Notes: generated by a model from the letters alone, not told the origin. A DNA stretch of 34,572 nucleotides from an uncultured Eubacteriales bacterium (GCA_900545405.1 UQYT01000026.1:1-34572), one strand, 5' to 3'. Shown: positions 24,969-34,457, counted from the first letter of the stretch. Program-made: numbers and translations.

Positions 24969-26729
24969 ATGGGATACTCAAAGCAGAGCCTCAACGAGCG
25001 AGACACGGTCTATATGCTCATAACGGACCGCTTTTTTGACGGCGACAGCAGCAACAACGGAGTTCTGGGCGAAGAATACCGCCCCGGAAACCTACGCTAC
25101 TACCAGGGCGGAGACTGGGCCGGGCTGAGGCAAAAGCTGCCGTATATCAAAAGGCTCGGCTTTACGGCCATATGGATGACGGCCCCGCAGGACAACGAAA
25201 AGTTCAGCCGCACAGGCGACGAGGCGGGCTATCACGGGTACTATACCCGTGACTTCAACAGCCCCAACCCCCACTTCGGCACAGCGCAGGAGCTGGAGGG
25301 GCTCATGGCCGAGGCCGAGCGTCTCGGCCTGAAGGTCATAATCGACGCACAGCTCAATCACACTGCGGACTATCTGGAATACCCCTCGCTCACCTATGAT
25401 CCCCCCGAATACCGTCCGGCGCCTCCCTTTGACGATCCGGCCTGGTATCACAACAAGCCGAACATCGTGGATTTTGACGATGCCCATGAGGCTCAAAATT
25501 ACAGCCTCGGCGGCCTTGACGACCTTGCGCAGGAGAACCCGGCGTGCTGGGCGGCCCTCATGGCCGCATACTGGGAGCCGGAAACCGGGAGCGGCTGGTT
25601 TTCATACGGCTTTGCGGGCTCCAGAGTAGACGCTGTCGTGGAAATACCGCCAGAGTATCTGGCGCTCTACGAAAAGCACACGGGCAAGCCCGCCTTCGGT
25701 GAGGCCTTCACAGGGTCAGTCGACGAAAACTCGGCCATACAGCAGTACATGTGGGGCATGCTGGACTTCCCGCTGTACTTTCAGATGAACAAGGTGTTTT
25801 GCAGGTCTGAAAGCTGGAGCAACATCAAATGGGTGTTTGACCAGGATGAAAAATATAAAAATGCCCACCGCCTATTCACGTTCATCGACAACCACGACCG
25901 GGCCCGTTTCCTGGCCAACGCCGGTGATGACCGCGCGAAACTCAGAATGGCGCTTGCCTTTCTGTACGCGGCAAGGGGCATACCGGTGGTGTACTACGGC
26001 ACCGAGCAGAATATGGCCGGGGACCTCCGGTACTCGGAGGCCACGCTGAACACCAGCAACCGACAGGTGATGACCTCTTTCGATGAAGGCGGCGCAACAT
26101 ACATATATATGCAGCGGCTCAATGAACTCAGACAGGCATACCCGGATGTCTTTGTTGACGGCATCCAGTGCGAACTGTACTTCCGCGGCGATGACCCGGT
26201 CTACGCCTTCTGCAGGCGGAGCGCAGCGGCCGGAGACGCGGCGGTGTGCATATTCAATAACTCGCCGGTAACCCAAAGCAGGACGATATCTCTTGAAATG
26301 GCCGGAATAAAAGCCGGAACACTGTTGACGGATCTGCTGGAAACAAACCGAATAATACGCGCACAAAAGAAGAAAGCCGCTGATGCTGTGACTGTTGACG
26401 TCACCGTCCCGGCAAACAGCGCCCTGCTGCTCATCAGCGGGCGCCCGGCGGAGTATCATCCCCCGGCTACCACGCAAACCAAGATGATAATCCATTGCGA
26501 CACAGGCTTCGGTCACGAGCTGTTCGTCCGCGGCGACACCTTCCCGCTCAGCTGGGAGCGCGGCATACGCTGCCAAAACATCAACGCGGACACCTGGCAG
26601 TTTGTAACCGAGGAGATTGAAACCGGCAGCCTTGAATTCAAGCTTCTGGTAGACGATATCAAGTGGGAAACTGGGCCTGATTACAAAGTAGGCGCAGGCA
26701 AAATTATAGAGATATTTCCTAGATTTTAA
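24969..26729 (+). CDS. GH13 alpha-amylase-type enzyme with C-terminal beta-sandwich
   Basis: The 586-residue glycoside hydrolase begins with LNERDTVYMLITDRFFDGDS, a GH13 amylase/CGTase-like start. Catalytic residues are Asp221 in GSRVDAVVEI, Glu245 in FGEAFTG and Asp310 in FIDNHDRARF; conserved region I is DAQLNHTADY. A C-terminal domain (about 490-586) with HELFVRGDTFPLSWERG resembles a starch-binding or CBM20-type sandwich. No signal peptide precedes the ATG at 24969 (CAGGAGCAGAGAG upstream), so it is probably cytoplasmic. Absence of secretion fits processing of imported dextrins. Exact activity (hydrolase, transferase or cyclomaltodextrinase-like) is not certain. Confidence 0.9.
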   Translation: MGYSKQSLNERDTVYMLITDRFFDGDSSNNGVLGEEYRPGNLRYYQGGDWAGLRQKLPYIKRLGFTAIWMTAPQDNEKFSRTGDEAGYHGYYTRDFNSPNPHFGTAQELEGLMAEAERLGLKVIIDAQLNHTADYLEYPSLTYDPPEYRPAPPFDDPAWYHNKPNIVDFDDAHEAQNYSLGGLDDLAQENPACWAALMAAYWEPETGSGWFSYGFAGSRVDAVVEIPPEYLALYEKHTGKPAFGEAFTGSVDENSAIQQYMWGMLDFPLYFQMNKVFCRSESWSNIKWVFDQDEKYKNAHRLFTFIDNHDRARFLANAGDDRAKLRMALAFLYAARGIPVVYYGTEQNMAGDLRYSEATLNTSNRQVMTSFDEGGATYIYMQRLNELRQAYPDVFVDGIQCELYFRGDDPVYAFCRRSAAAGDAAVCIFNNSPVTQSRTISLEMAGIKAGTLLTDLLETNRIIRAQKKKAADAVTVDVTVPANSALLLISGRPAEYHPPATTQTKMIIHCDTGFGHELFVRGDTFPLSWERGIRCQNINADTWQFVTEEIETGSLEFKLLVDDIKWETGPDYKVGAGKIIEIFPRF

Positions 26730-26745
26730 GTCGATCATTCTGACC

Positions 26746-26780
26746 CATGATTGTGCCGCGGCTTTACCTATACAATCATG
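26746..26780 (+). terminator. Weak terminator-like hairpin after second GH13 gene
   Basis: CATGATTGT (26746-26754) pairs with 26772-26780 around a 17-nt loop, with a T/A-rich tail but no clean T-run. It is the only hairpin close to the stop at 26729. Confidence 0.35.
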
Positions 26781-26866
26781 TATAAACGAACTTTTGCAAG
26801 TATTTGTCAGTTGTGCCTAACGCAGTAGACCTTTTTTCGTTGTAAACAGATTTTCTATAATCAAAA

Positions 26867-26911
26867 GCGATTCTGGTACGCCCCGGCCCTGTTTGCGCTC
26901 CGGGAAGGATA
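26867..26911 (+). repeat. Leader motif copy 2 (GATTCTGGTACGCC family)
   Basis: GATTCTGGTACGCC, a GC-rich hairpin and GGGAAGGA repeat the block at 16331-16378. A TATAAT at 26856-26861 would start transcription almost exactly at the motif. The following sequence does not encode the DUF6061-like peptide, so only the leader is shared. Confidence 0.5.
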
Positions 26912-27091
26912 GAATGCTACTATCAATATCTGCCCGCAATGCTCCGAGCTGCAGAGAAAATCTGCTTCACGCAGTCAAGTCATGACGAAGCTTGAAAATA
27001 GGCTTCGGCTTCCAGCTTTTGCGCTTTGGGTGCGTCATGATGCTAACCAGTTTGATGTGGAGTTTTACCGCCGTCAGGCTTATCTTAAGAG

Positions 27092-27122
27092 CAGCCCCGT
27101 CGACCGATGGTCAACGGGGCTG
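27092..27122 (-). terminator. Terminator of the giant surface protein operon
   Basis: CAGCCCCGT pairs with ACGGGGCTG around a loop, just downstream of the giant gene's stop (27140). Its minus-strand tail is CTCTTAAG, only moderately T-rich. Confidence 0.7.
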
Positions 27123-27139
27123 TTTATTATTTCAGGGTA

Positions 27140-30100
27140 TTACCATTTTACATACTTCTCACAGAACCGCATGAGCATAGTTGCAGCCTGGGCTCTGGTG
27201 GCCTCTCCAAGAGGAACTAGTGTAGCCTCGCTTATACCGGTGATCACTCCGGAGCCGCATGCCCACTGCATGGCAGGAATGGCGTATTCGGACACGTTCG
27301 TTGCATCGGCATAGGACAAGATGTTGGTGCTCTCGCCGATGGACACGTCATAGCCCGCGGACGCGGCGTATCGCCACAGCATGGCGGCAAATTGCTCGCG
27401 CGTGATGGGGTCGTTGGGTCCGAAGCTTCCGTTGCCATAGCCGTCCACGATGCCCTCGCTGGCCGCCCAGCGTATGGCCTCGGAATACCACTGACCATCA
27501 GCCACATCGGAGAATCCAATGCTGCCATTGACCGCGGGGCTGCCCGCCATGCGCCAAAGTATGGTGGCGATCATGGCGCGGGAGGTGGTTGCGTCGGGTG
27601 CAAAGGTGGTCGATCCGATACCGTCCATGAGGTCGTGTTCATAAACATAACGCACGGCGTCCGTGTACCAGGCATTCTCGGCCACATCCGCAAACGGCAT
27701 GCGGCGCGTGCGGAAGGAGGCCTCTATCTTCACCCAACTGGCGGGCATTTTGAAGGTATACTTGCCGCTGCCTTTGTACTGCACATCGAGCTCTCGGCCA
27801 ATACTGTCGGTGACCGCAAGCTCATCCAGGACATATCCCTCGTCGGGCTTCACGTTGACGGTGACCACGGTGCCCGCAGCGGCGGTACCGGGCCAGACAC
27901 TTACGCTGCCATTATCTGACCGCTCCACATAAATGATGTAGCGCGGGTCAACGGTACTGCCCTGATCCTGCTTGGACACGGTGTAGGTACCGTTTCCGTC
28001 GTCCGTCAGCACATAGCCGCTGGCTGCGCTCAGGTCAGGGTACTGCGTTGCGCCGCTGAGCTCGATATAGAAGGTCTTGTTTCCGGAGACCACAGCCTCC
28101 AGGCCGTCCACGTATACCTTGATGGTTTCCTTATCGCCCACCGCGTCCACAGCGGCCTGAAGCGAGGTGTAGTTGACAGACCCGATGCTCGCGACCGGAC
28201 CCTCAGCGGTGATGGTGAAGCGGCCGAGCCCGTGCTGGGCGGTGAATGTCAGCTTTTCATCCGACACGCTGCCCTCATACACATAGGAGCTTCCACCTGT
28301 CTCATGGCTTATATTGATCTCATCTTGCTCCAGCCCAAAGTCTGCGGGCATGGGAATGGTCAACGTCACAGGACTTGTGACAGTCAGCTCCTGAGGCTCA
28401 CCCACGGTGACGGTGGTCTGATCGTCAGTGGCTTTCAGCTGATACATGGCGGTGATGTCCAGGGTGAAGGATCTCGTATTCGCTCCTGTCTGCTCCGCCT
28501 TTATGACCTCTACCTCGAGGTAAGTCTCAATTATGATGGTTACAGGCTCCTCAGTACCCAGCTCGGTCTGGGCAAGCTCCGCGGCCGCCTCCATGGCTTT
28601 GCTGTCGGCAGCCACTACCTGTGCGGCATTCACAAGGCCGGTGCCCTCCACGGGGTAACTCTCCAAAGCTGCAATGATGTCTTCGGTGCCCGCGGGTACA
28701 TTTGTATTGCTCACGACACTTTTGCCGGTAGTAATATCAATATCTTTAACACTAGTCTCGGTCGTGCTGCCGGTGGCCGGGATAACACGGGTCTCTATCC
28801 GGTAACCGCAGACAATGCAATCCCTGCACTTCAAGCCCGTAGAATCTTCGGTTGCGGGCGTGAGCACAGTCCACTCCCCTGGCGTGTGCGCTTCCACAGC
28901 GGTCGTATAGTCGCAGGAGGTGCACTCCCGCCAGTGTCCGGTCTCGTCAGACTTCAGCTCGAGGTTGTGCTCGTGCTGCTCATACTTTATCCACTCGCTC
29001 TGGAACCAGGTGACGCCATCCGGCAAACTCACCTTGCCCTCATCCGTGAACGGAGAGCCGTCGATCTCTTGGGCGTTCTGCTCACTCGTGCCGGCCAGAA
29101 TTTGGACGGCGTGACCCGCGGTCGGGTATACGTACACGCCATATATGAGCGATACAGCGCCGCCGACGCTGTCCTCAGCGCTGGCTATGACCTTGCTGCC
29201 TTCGCGAAGTTCCATACGGCTTCCTTCATCGATGCCCGTCCGCTGTCCGTGAGCTTGGAGCTCACCGTTACTGACTTCGATCGTCGACATACAGATGATG
29301 CCGCTGCTGTTTTCATCATTTCCGGACTTGGCGATAAGCTTACCGTCGTCTACCTTCAGGATATTGCTGTAGCAGCCCAAGCTCATTGGGTCGCCGTCTT
29401 CCAACGTATAATTGCCGCCCGTGGCGTTGACTTCAGCTCCGCTCTCGATAGAGACGGAACCAAGACCCACAACGCCGGCTGACCAATAGCTGCCCAAGAT
29501 CGAGCTTGCACCTGAGCCTTGACCCAAGCTGTCCGGATCGATATCGATGTCTGCACCCGTGGCTGTCACCTGAATAGGCCCGGTAAACTTCAGCGCACTG
29601 TGGGACATGATACCGACGCTCGTGCAGCCGTTTGCGCCCTGCGCGGTGAGGCTGCCGGAGCCCGAAAACTCAATGCTCCCAATGGAGTATATTCCGGCAC
29701 TGACGGAATTTGTGTAATTGCCCGCGGCGCCTCCGGTGACGGTGTTAGAACCCTCCAATACCACGGCAAGGTCCTTTTCGCTGTAAATGCCGTAGGCATT
29801 ACCGTCATCTTGCTGCACGCCCGTGATGTTCGCGCCGCGCAGCGTCAGGGTACTGCCGTCCCACTTGATGTTCCAGTCGCTGCCTTCCGTATAGGTCGGC
29901 TGTACCGTCACATTGCCGGCATCATCCGTGGTGGCGTAGACCGTCTGCTCGCCGTAAGGAAGCGTCACGTTGCCCACGACCAGTCCCTGCGCCTTGCGGA
30001 ACTTGAGCGTCACTTCAACATCGCTGTCGGTACTTATCAGCACCGAATTTGCGGTATTGACGACGGCAACAACGTTCGGAGCTTCATCGTAATCAACGGA

Positions 30101-33100
30101 GTCGAGCACCCACTCGCTTCCAAAGTCGCACACCAGAATCACGGTGTTTTCGGCGTCCCGCATCGTGTATTGATTGCCTACCAGATCCACCGGGGTCATC
30201 TGACTCCAATCCTCAGTCGGGTCTTCCAGCTCGATGACACCGAAGGTCGCGCCCACATTCGCCGGGTCCATGTTCACGGTTATCACAGGCGGCTTTGCCT
30301 TCCACTGGGGCTTAAATGCGGTGTCTGCCGTGAAGCTGACCGTGGCTCCGGCATCGTAGGTGATCGTGCTGTCGCTCACATCTACCCAGCAGTCGAAAAC
30401 CATGTCCTCCGGCGCAGTATAGCTGCACTCGGGCATAATGAATTCGCTTCCCGCTTGGAGCAGATAGGTCATGGACTCGCCGGTCCCACCGGCGGCATCC
30501 CGTATCGTTACCAGAACGGTGTTTTCCGGTCTGGTCGGATATATGTGGATGTAGCTGTCGTCATCTTCCGATATGGCGGTTAGGATGAGCCGTCTGGTGC
30601 CAGATCCGGCAATTACCAGGCTGCTGTCGATCGGCCGCACCCGCTCATTTCCGTTGATGTCTCGGATGACGATTATGGGGTCATCGTCCTCTTCTGCGGG
30701 CAGCGCCTTTTGAGCAGAGGTGGTGCCCGACAAGAATGTCTGACCCCGTGTCCTGCCCAGCTCCAGCTCGGTGGAGGAGCCAGCGAAAATGATGCTCTCA
30801 GCTTTTATCACCGCGCCTTGACCGCCCGTGGTGGACACGCTCATGGCGGAGACCGTGTCGGCGACCGTCAGATTCTTTGCAGCGTAAATGCCCGCGCTGT
30901 CGCTGTTCGTCAGAGCGGCATTGACAGTCAGGCTGCCCTCGCCGTTTATCATCAGGGCGGTTGAACTGCTGTAGATGCCGCTGCCGCCGGTGGCGGTGAC
31001 TTTATTGCTGCCGGTCAGTGTGATCACGCTCAGGCTATCGCCGGACACTGCGGCGCCGTTTTCAGACTTGATGACGGCGTTTTTCAAGGTCAGCGTCGAG
31101 CTGCCGTCCCACTTGATGTTCCAGTCGCTGCTTTCCGTATAGGTCGGCTGTACCGTCACATTGCCATTGTCATCCGTGGTGGCATAGGCCGGCCCCTGCA
31201 GCACTTCGCCGCCCACAGTTACAGCTGCGTTTTCACCCCAGAAAGCTTTGAAACGATAAACGTAACTAGCAGCATCCTCAGGTATGTGCACCGTGCTTCC
31301 CACTGCATAAAACTTCCTGTCAACATCTAACCAGCCGAGGAACGTCTTTCCCTGCGGATGCGTATATTCTTCCGGCTTTCCCGGCAGGGTAAAATCTCTG
31401 CCCACGGCCGTTAGTATTGTGATCGATAATTCTGGATCCTCAGAATAACCGGGACTTAACCAGATACTCGCACTCCCAATATACTCTGGCGTCACCGTGA
31501 GGTCGTGCGCCGGCATGGTCAGCGTGGTCTCCTGGGCGTTTACATCGGTAATGCAGGTAATATCTTCCTCTGGGTCGGTCGTCCAGTAGTCGAAAAGCAT
31601 GTTGCCGGATTTGGACTCGTCGTTCGCCCTGATCGTCACTTCGTCCCCGGCCTTATAGGTTCCGCCACCGGTGCCGTTCTCTACCTTCAGGGTATAGGTC
31701 TTAGCCAAGGCAGCACCGATCATGACGGTGGCAGTTGCCACGTTGCCGCTGCCGTCCGTCACCTTGATAGTGGCGGTGGCGGCTTCGGCGGGATCGGACG
31801 GGTACGTGTAGACGAGGCAGCCTTCACCGTTGATAGTCAGCGTTCCAGCTTTCGGCTGCTCTGAGACGCTGAACGTATATTCGCCGTCACCGCCCATGGC
31901 CTGCAGCGGAGTTTCCATGGTGTAAGTCGTACCCACGGTGCCCTCCGGGATGCTGTAGCTGCCCTTGAACGTCAGCGTCGCGTTATCCATTGTGGTGAAG
32001 TGGGCATATTTCCCTTCGATCCGATCCACATCTGTATAAGCGACGAAGGGCGAGCCCTCGATCTGAGTGGCCGAAGCGGCGTCACTACCGGCGGTCGCAA
32101 CGATCATCTTGCCGTCACCGGGCATAAATTTTATCGGCAAGGTACATGCATATGCGTCTCCCTGAACGGTCACTTCTCCGCCTGATATCGTCAATGTGCT
32201 GCCGGCGTTAGTATTATACAGACCGATGCCGAGGACGTGATCTGTATCGCTATTTCTCCCTGTGGCGATCAACTTGCCGCCCTTGACTTCAACGTCGTTC
32301 GATATATTATATATGCCGCAGCTTATTTTTGTAGCACTACCACCCGTGGAGCTGATGGTACCGCCGACTGCATTCACCGTACCGCTCTCTATTATCGATT
32401 GTCCGCTATACTGTATTATGCCGGCGGAAACCGCCATATTATATTTGAATTCAATATTACCTCCGGATACGGTCAGAGAGCCGCCTTCCTCCGTCTCTCG
32501 GATGGTCAGATCATCGCTGCCATACTTCATGAAAATGCCACCGTTGCAATCTTTTGCTACGCCATAATCATATTGATCATATCCGTTACCGGCGGAGACG
32601 GTGTTCGCCCCTTCCAGCAGGATGGTCAGGGACTCATCAGCTTCATACAGGATACCGTAGTAACTGCTGCCCTTTATGTTGGCGTTACGCAGGGTGAGCG
32701 TGCTGCCGTCCCACTTGATGTTCCAGCTGCTGTCTTCCGTATATGTCGGCTGTACCGTCACATTGCCGTCATCATCCGTGGTGGCGTAGGCCGGCATGGT
32801 GGAAGCGCCTGTAAGTTCCACGTCGCCGGCTTTAATGGTTCTTGCGTCGGACGGATAATTCACCTTGAAGGACACAGGAACGGTGATTGAGTTCGTAGCT
32901 CCCTGGATTGTGATCTCCAAATTTGCCGTGTACGTGCCGAAGGTGAGGCCTGGCACCGGCGCAAGCGTTAGATTGACGGTCTTTCCCAATTCAACGCTCG
33001 TAGCACTCAAATCACTGATTATCTGGAAGCAATCAGCGTTTGCGCCAGTCAGTTTCACGCTCTGCACGGTCGCAGCTTGGGAGCCGGAATTGGTAATATA

Positions 33101-34006
33101 AACGGGGCGGGACGCCGGCGTATAGCCCAGTTCAGCATCAGGGAAGGTTAGGCTAGCAGGATTTACACTGAGCACAGCGCCGGAGCCGATCCCCTGGACC
33201 TTTTCAGCATAACTGCTTCCTGCAAGCGCATCTCGGTAGGCAGCCACACTACCGTCAGGCACCCGGATAGTCTCCACAGAAAAATCGTGGCATTCCAACA
33301 CAGTATTGAGATTTGCCACCGGCGTAGGCGACAGCAGAGTAAGAGTTTCCAGATTACGAGTGTAAACAAAGGCCGACGGTGCGATAGTGGTCACACTAGC
33401 CGGCAGCGTCAGCTCCCTTAGACCAGAGCAGCTGCCAATGGCAGAGGATTTGATTTCCTTCAATCCCTCCGGCAGTACAATCAAACTCAGTGAATCGCAT
33501 CCAGAAAAAAGATCCTGATTGAGGGTCGTTATCCCAGAAGGAATCACGATGGAGGTAATACTGCTACAATACCTGAAAGCAGATGCGCCAATAAAAGTCA
33601 CGCTCTCCGGAATGTGGATGGATTGCAGGCCGGTACAATTATAGAACGCGTTATAGTTGATGCCGGTCAAGCCATCCGGCAGCACTATCGATTTCAGGCC
33701 GGCACAACTTTCAAACGCGCTTTCGCCGATGGTCGTGATGGTATAAGATCCACCTTCGGCATCTGTGATGGTACCGGTCAGGTCGATCGCGCCGGAACCG
33801 ATATTTTGATACCCCGTAATGGTCAGATCCGTCCCATTGGCCGTGACATTGAGGACGATACTCGCATCCGCGCTTGTCAGTGTGCTGGGCTCTCCTTCTG
33901 CTCCGGGCGCGTATATCCAATCGCCGCCGGCGGCCATGGCGCCGGTGGGCAGCAGGCTCATGAGCAGCATCAGAGCCATCAGCAAACTTACCACTCGTTT
34001 TTTCAT
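27140..34006 (-). CDS. Giant SLH-anchored surface protein with BspA-like leucine-rich repeats
   Basis: The 2288-residue secreted protein has a signal peptide (cleavage likely after AMA, residue 25). BspA-type leucine-rich repeats lie at about residues 80-270 (FESCAGLKSIVLPDGLTGIN). Three long beta-helix-like modules are each introduced by a YATTDD-GNVTVQPTYT segment, at about 407, 941 and 1357. Bacterial repeat domains of divergent InlB B type (TYTLKVENGTGGGTYKAGDE) begin near 769. A Cys-rich HTPGEWTV segment lies near 1705, and three C-terminal SLH domains (about 2101-2285; FADVAENAWYTDAVRYVYEH) bind cell-wall secondary polymer. The ATG follows GGAGGGG. It probably serves in adhesion or carbohydrate binding at the cell surface; the ligand is unknown. 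Confidence 0.92.
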   Translation of the reverse strand: MKKRVVSLLMALMLLMSLLPTGAMAAGGDWIYAPGAEGEPSTLTSADASIVLNVTANGTDLTITGYQNIGSGAIDLTGTITDAEGGSYTITTIGESAFESCAGLKSIVLPDGLTGINYNAFYNCTGLQSIHIPESVTFIGASAFRYCSSITSIVIPSGITTLNQDLFSGCDSLSLIVLPEGLKEIKSSAIGSCSGLRELTLPASVTTIAPSAFVYTRNLETLTLLSPTPVANLNTVLECHDFSVETIRVPDGSVAAYRDALAGSSYAEKVQGIGSGAVLSVNPASLTFPDAELGYTPASRPVYITNSGSQAATVQSVKLTGANADCFQIISDLSATSVELGKTVNLTLAPVPGLTFGTYTANLEITIQGATNSITVPVSFKVNYPSDARTIKAGDVELTGASTMPAYATTDDDGNVTVQPTYTEDSSWNIKWDGSTLTLRNANIKGSSYYGILYEADESLTILLEGANTVSAGNGYDQYDYGVAKDCNGGIFMKYGSDDLTIRETEEGGSLTVSGGNIEFKYNMAVSAGIIQYSGQSIIESGTVNAVGGTISSTGGSATKISCGIYNISNDVEVKGGKLIATGRNSDTDHVLGIGLYNTNAGSTLTISGGEVTVQGDAYACTLPIKFMPGDGKMIVATAGSDAASATQIEGSPFVAYTDVDRIEGKYAHFTTMDNATLTFKGSYSIPEGTVGTTYTMETPLQAMGGDGEYTFSVSEQPKAGTLTINGEGCLVYTYPSDPAEAATATIKVTDGSGNVATATVMIGAALAKTYTLKVENGTGGGTYKAGDEVTIRANDESKSGNMLFDYWTTDPEEDITCITDVNAQETTLTMPAHDLTVTPEYIGSASIWLSPGYSEDPELSITILTAVGRDFTLPGKPEEYTHPQGKTFLGWLDVDRKFYAVGSTVHIPEDAASYVYRFKAFWGENAAVTVGGEVLQGPAYATTDDNGNVTVQPTYTESSDWNIKWDGSSTLTLKNAVIKSENGAAVSGDSLSVITLTGSNKVTATGGSGIYSSSTALMINGEGSLTVNAALTNSDSAGIYAAKNLTVADTVSAMSVSTTGGQGAVIKAESIIFAGSSTELELGRTRGQTFLSGTTSAQKALPAEEDDDPIIVIRDINGNERVRPIDSSLVIAGSGTRRLILTAISEDDDSYIHIYPTRPENTVLVTIRDAAGGTGESMTYLLQAGSEFIMPECSYTAPEDMVFDCWVDVSDSTITYDAGATVSFTADTAFKPQWKAKPPVITVNMDPANVGATFGVIELEDPTEDWSQMTPVDLVGNQYTMRDAENTVILVCDFGSEWVLDSVDYDEAPNVVAVVNTANSVLISTDSDVEVTLKFRKAQGLVVGNVTLPYGEQTVYATTDDAGNVTVQPTYTEGSDWNIKWDGSTLTLRGANITGVQQDDGNAYGIYSEKDLAVVLEGSNTVTGGAAGNYTNSVSAGIYSIGSIEFSGSGSLTAQGANGCTSVGIMSHSALKFTGPIQVTATGADIDIDPDSLGQGSGASSILGSYWSAGVVGLGSVSIESGAEVNATGGNYTLEDGDPMSLGCYSNILKVDDGKLIAKSGNDENSSGIICMSTIEVSNGELQAHGQRTGIDEGSRMELREGSKVIASAEDSVGGAVSLIYGVYVYPTAGHAVQILAGTSEQNAQEIDGSPFTDEGKVSLPDGVTWFQSEWIKYEQHEHNLELKSDETGHWRECTSCDYTTAVEAHTPGEWTVLTPATEDSTGLKCRDCIVCGYRIETRVIPATGSTTETSVKDIDITTGKSVVSNTNVPAGTEDIIAALESYPVEGTGLVNAAQVVAADSKAMEAAAELAQTELGTEEPVTIIIETYLEVEVIKAEQTGANTRSFTLDITAMYQLKATDDQTTVTVGEPQELTVTSPVTLTIPMPADFGLEQDEINISHETGGSSYVYEGSVSDEKLTFTAQHGLGRFTITAEGPVASIGSVNYTSLQAAVDAVGDKETIKVYVDGLEAVVSGNKTFYIELSGATQYPDLSAASGYVLTDDGNGTYTVSKQDQGSTVDPRYIIYVERSDNGSVSVWPGTAAAGTVVTVNVKPDEGYVLDELAVTDSIGRELDVQYKGSGKYTFKMPASWVKIEASFRTRRMPFADVAENAWYTDAVRYVYEHDLMDGIGSTTFAPDATTSRAMIATILWRMAGSPAVNGSIGFSDVADGQWYSEAIRWAASEGIVDGYGNGSFGPNDPITREQFAAMLWRYAASAGYDVSIGESTNILSYADATNVSEYAIPAMQWACGSGVITGISEATLVPLGEATRAQAATMLMRFCEKYVKW
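29853..29939 (-). repeat. 87-bp intragenic repeat, unit A
   Basis: This is nearly identical to units at 31101-31187 and 32703-32789. It encodes YATTDDAGNVTVQPTYTE and the following SDWNIKWDGS, the lead-in of a beta-helix module. Confidence 0.85.
31101..31187 (-). repeat. 87-bp intragenic repeat, unit B
   Basis: This is the middle copy, encoding YATTDDNGNVTVQPTYTE then SSDWNIKWDGSS. It lies about 1.25 kb from unit A and 1.6 kb from unit C, all in the same orientation and frame. Confidence 0.85.
32703..32789 (-). repeat. 87-bp intragenic repeat, unit C
   Basis: This copy is nearest the N-terminus of the encoded protein and encodes YATTDDDGNVTVQPTYTE then DSSWNIKWDGS. The high identity at DNA level suggests recent duplication or gene conversion. 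Confidence 0.85.
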
Positions 34007-34020
34007 AGATACCCCTCCAG

Positions 34021-34269
34021 TTATCCGTTCATTTGCATGGAGTCCAGCAGTTCATTGATGGACGCCCGTACGCAGCAGTTTCCGCTTCCCCATACCACTT
34101 CACCGTCTGCCAGTCTGGCCGACGCAAACAGCTCCGGCGACGACAGCCGTCCGAAGCGGATGGCGTGTAACCGGTGTCTCATGTTGATGAGCGCTTCACT
34201 GCCGTTTGCGAAACGCAGCTTGAGCTGATAGTTCGGCAATACCTGCAGCGTTACCCCGGTCATATCCAT
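34021..34269 (-). CDS. DUF2442-type small protein
   Basis: The 82-residue protein resembles DUF2442: LQVLPNYQLKLRFANGSEAL matches the N-terminal strand pair, and LSSPELFASARLADGEVVWG the F-to-W core of that family. ATG 34269 has AGGAGG seven bases upstream; the in-frame ATG at 34290 lies before that site. The stop is 14 bases before the giant surface gene's ATG, so the two are probably one operon. DUF2442 proteins are often found in toxin-antitoxin-like or regulatory contexts, but no toxin gene is present here, so the role is unknown. Confidence 0.75.
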   Translation of the reverse strand: MDMTGVTLQVLPNYQLKLRFANGSEALINMRHRLHAIRFGRLSSPELFASARLADGEVVWGSGNCCVRASINELLDSMQMNG

Positions 34270-34302
34270 TGCGCGACCTCCTCTGCGCATAAAATAAAAG
34301 CA

Positions 34303-34335
34303 TTGGGTTCCTGCTTACAGCATACAGGAACCCAG
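34303..34335 (-). promoter_or_regulatory. Terminator-like hairpin in 5' leader of DUF2442 gene
   Basis: An 11-bp stem (34303-34313 with 34325-34335) is followed on the minus strand by TGCTTTTATTTTATG, 33 bases before the ATG. It could be an attenuator in the leader of the DUF2442/surface-protein operon, or the terminator of an upstream minus-strand transcript. A second hairpin (34346-34363, ATCCCCC/GGGGGAT) lies just upstream. Confidence 0.55.
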
Positions 34336-34457
34336 CGCTGCGCGCATCCCCCAAACGGGGGATTTGGGGGGCAATTTCAACACACCGCGTGCGCTGCTAT
34401 TGCAGCAGAGTTGCAACAGCGTGAATTATTACGCTATATTTCACAGGCAAAGGCAAC

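Larger units (their letters stand above)
26730..27139. other. 410-bp intergenic region
   Basis: No convincing gene is present. It holds the weak hairpin at 26746, a TATAAT at 26856-26861, the second copy of the GATTCTGGTACGCC leader motif, and the hairpin at 27092-27122. A 23-codon frame with GGGAAGGAT before its ATG runs from 26914 to 26985; it has no recognisable similarity and may be meaningless. Confidence 0.5.

Noticed and set aside
26914..26985. 23-codon frame after leader motif copy 2 as a real gene
   Set aside because: It is too short and lacks any similarity to the downstream peptide of copy 1; only its ribosome-binding-like sequence supports it.
28232..29482. 416-codon plus-strand frame inside the giant surface protein gene
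   Set aside because: It is the antisense shadow of repeat-rich coding sequence, with no start signal or domain motif. The minus frame has signal peptide and SLH domains.
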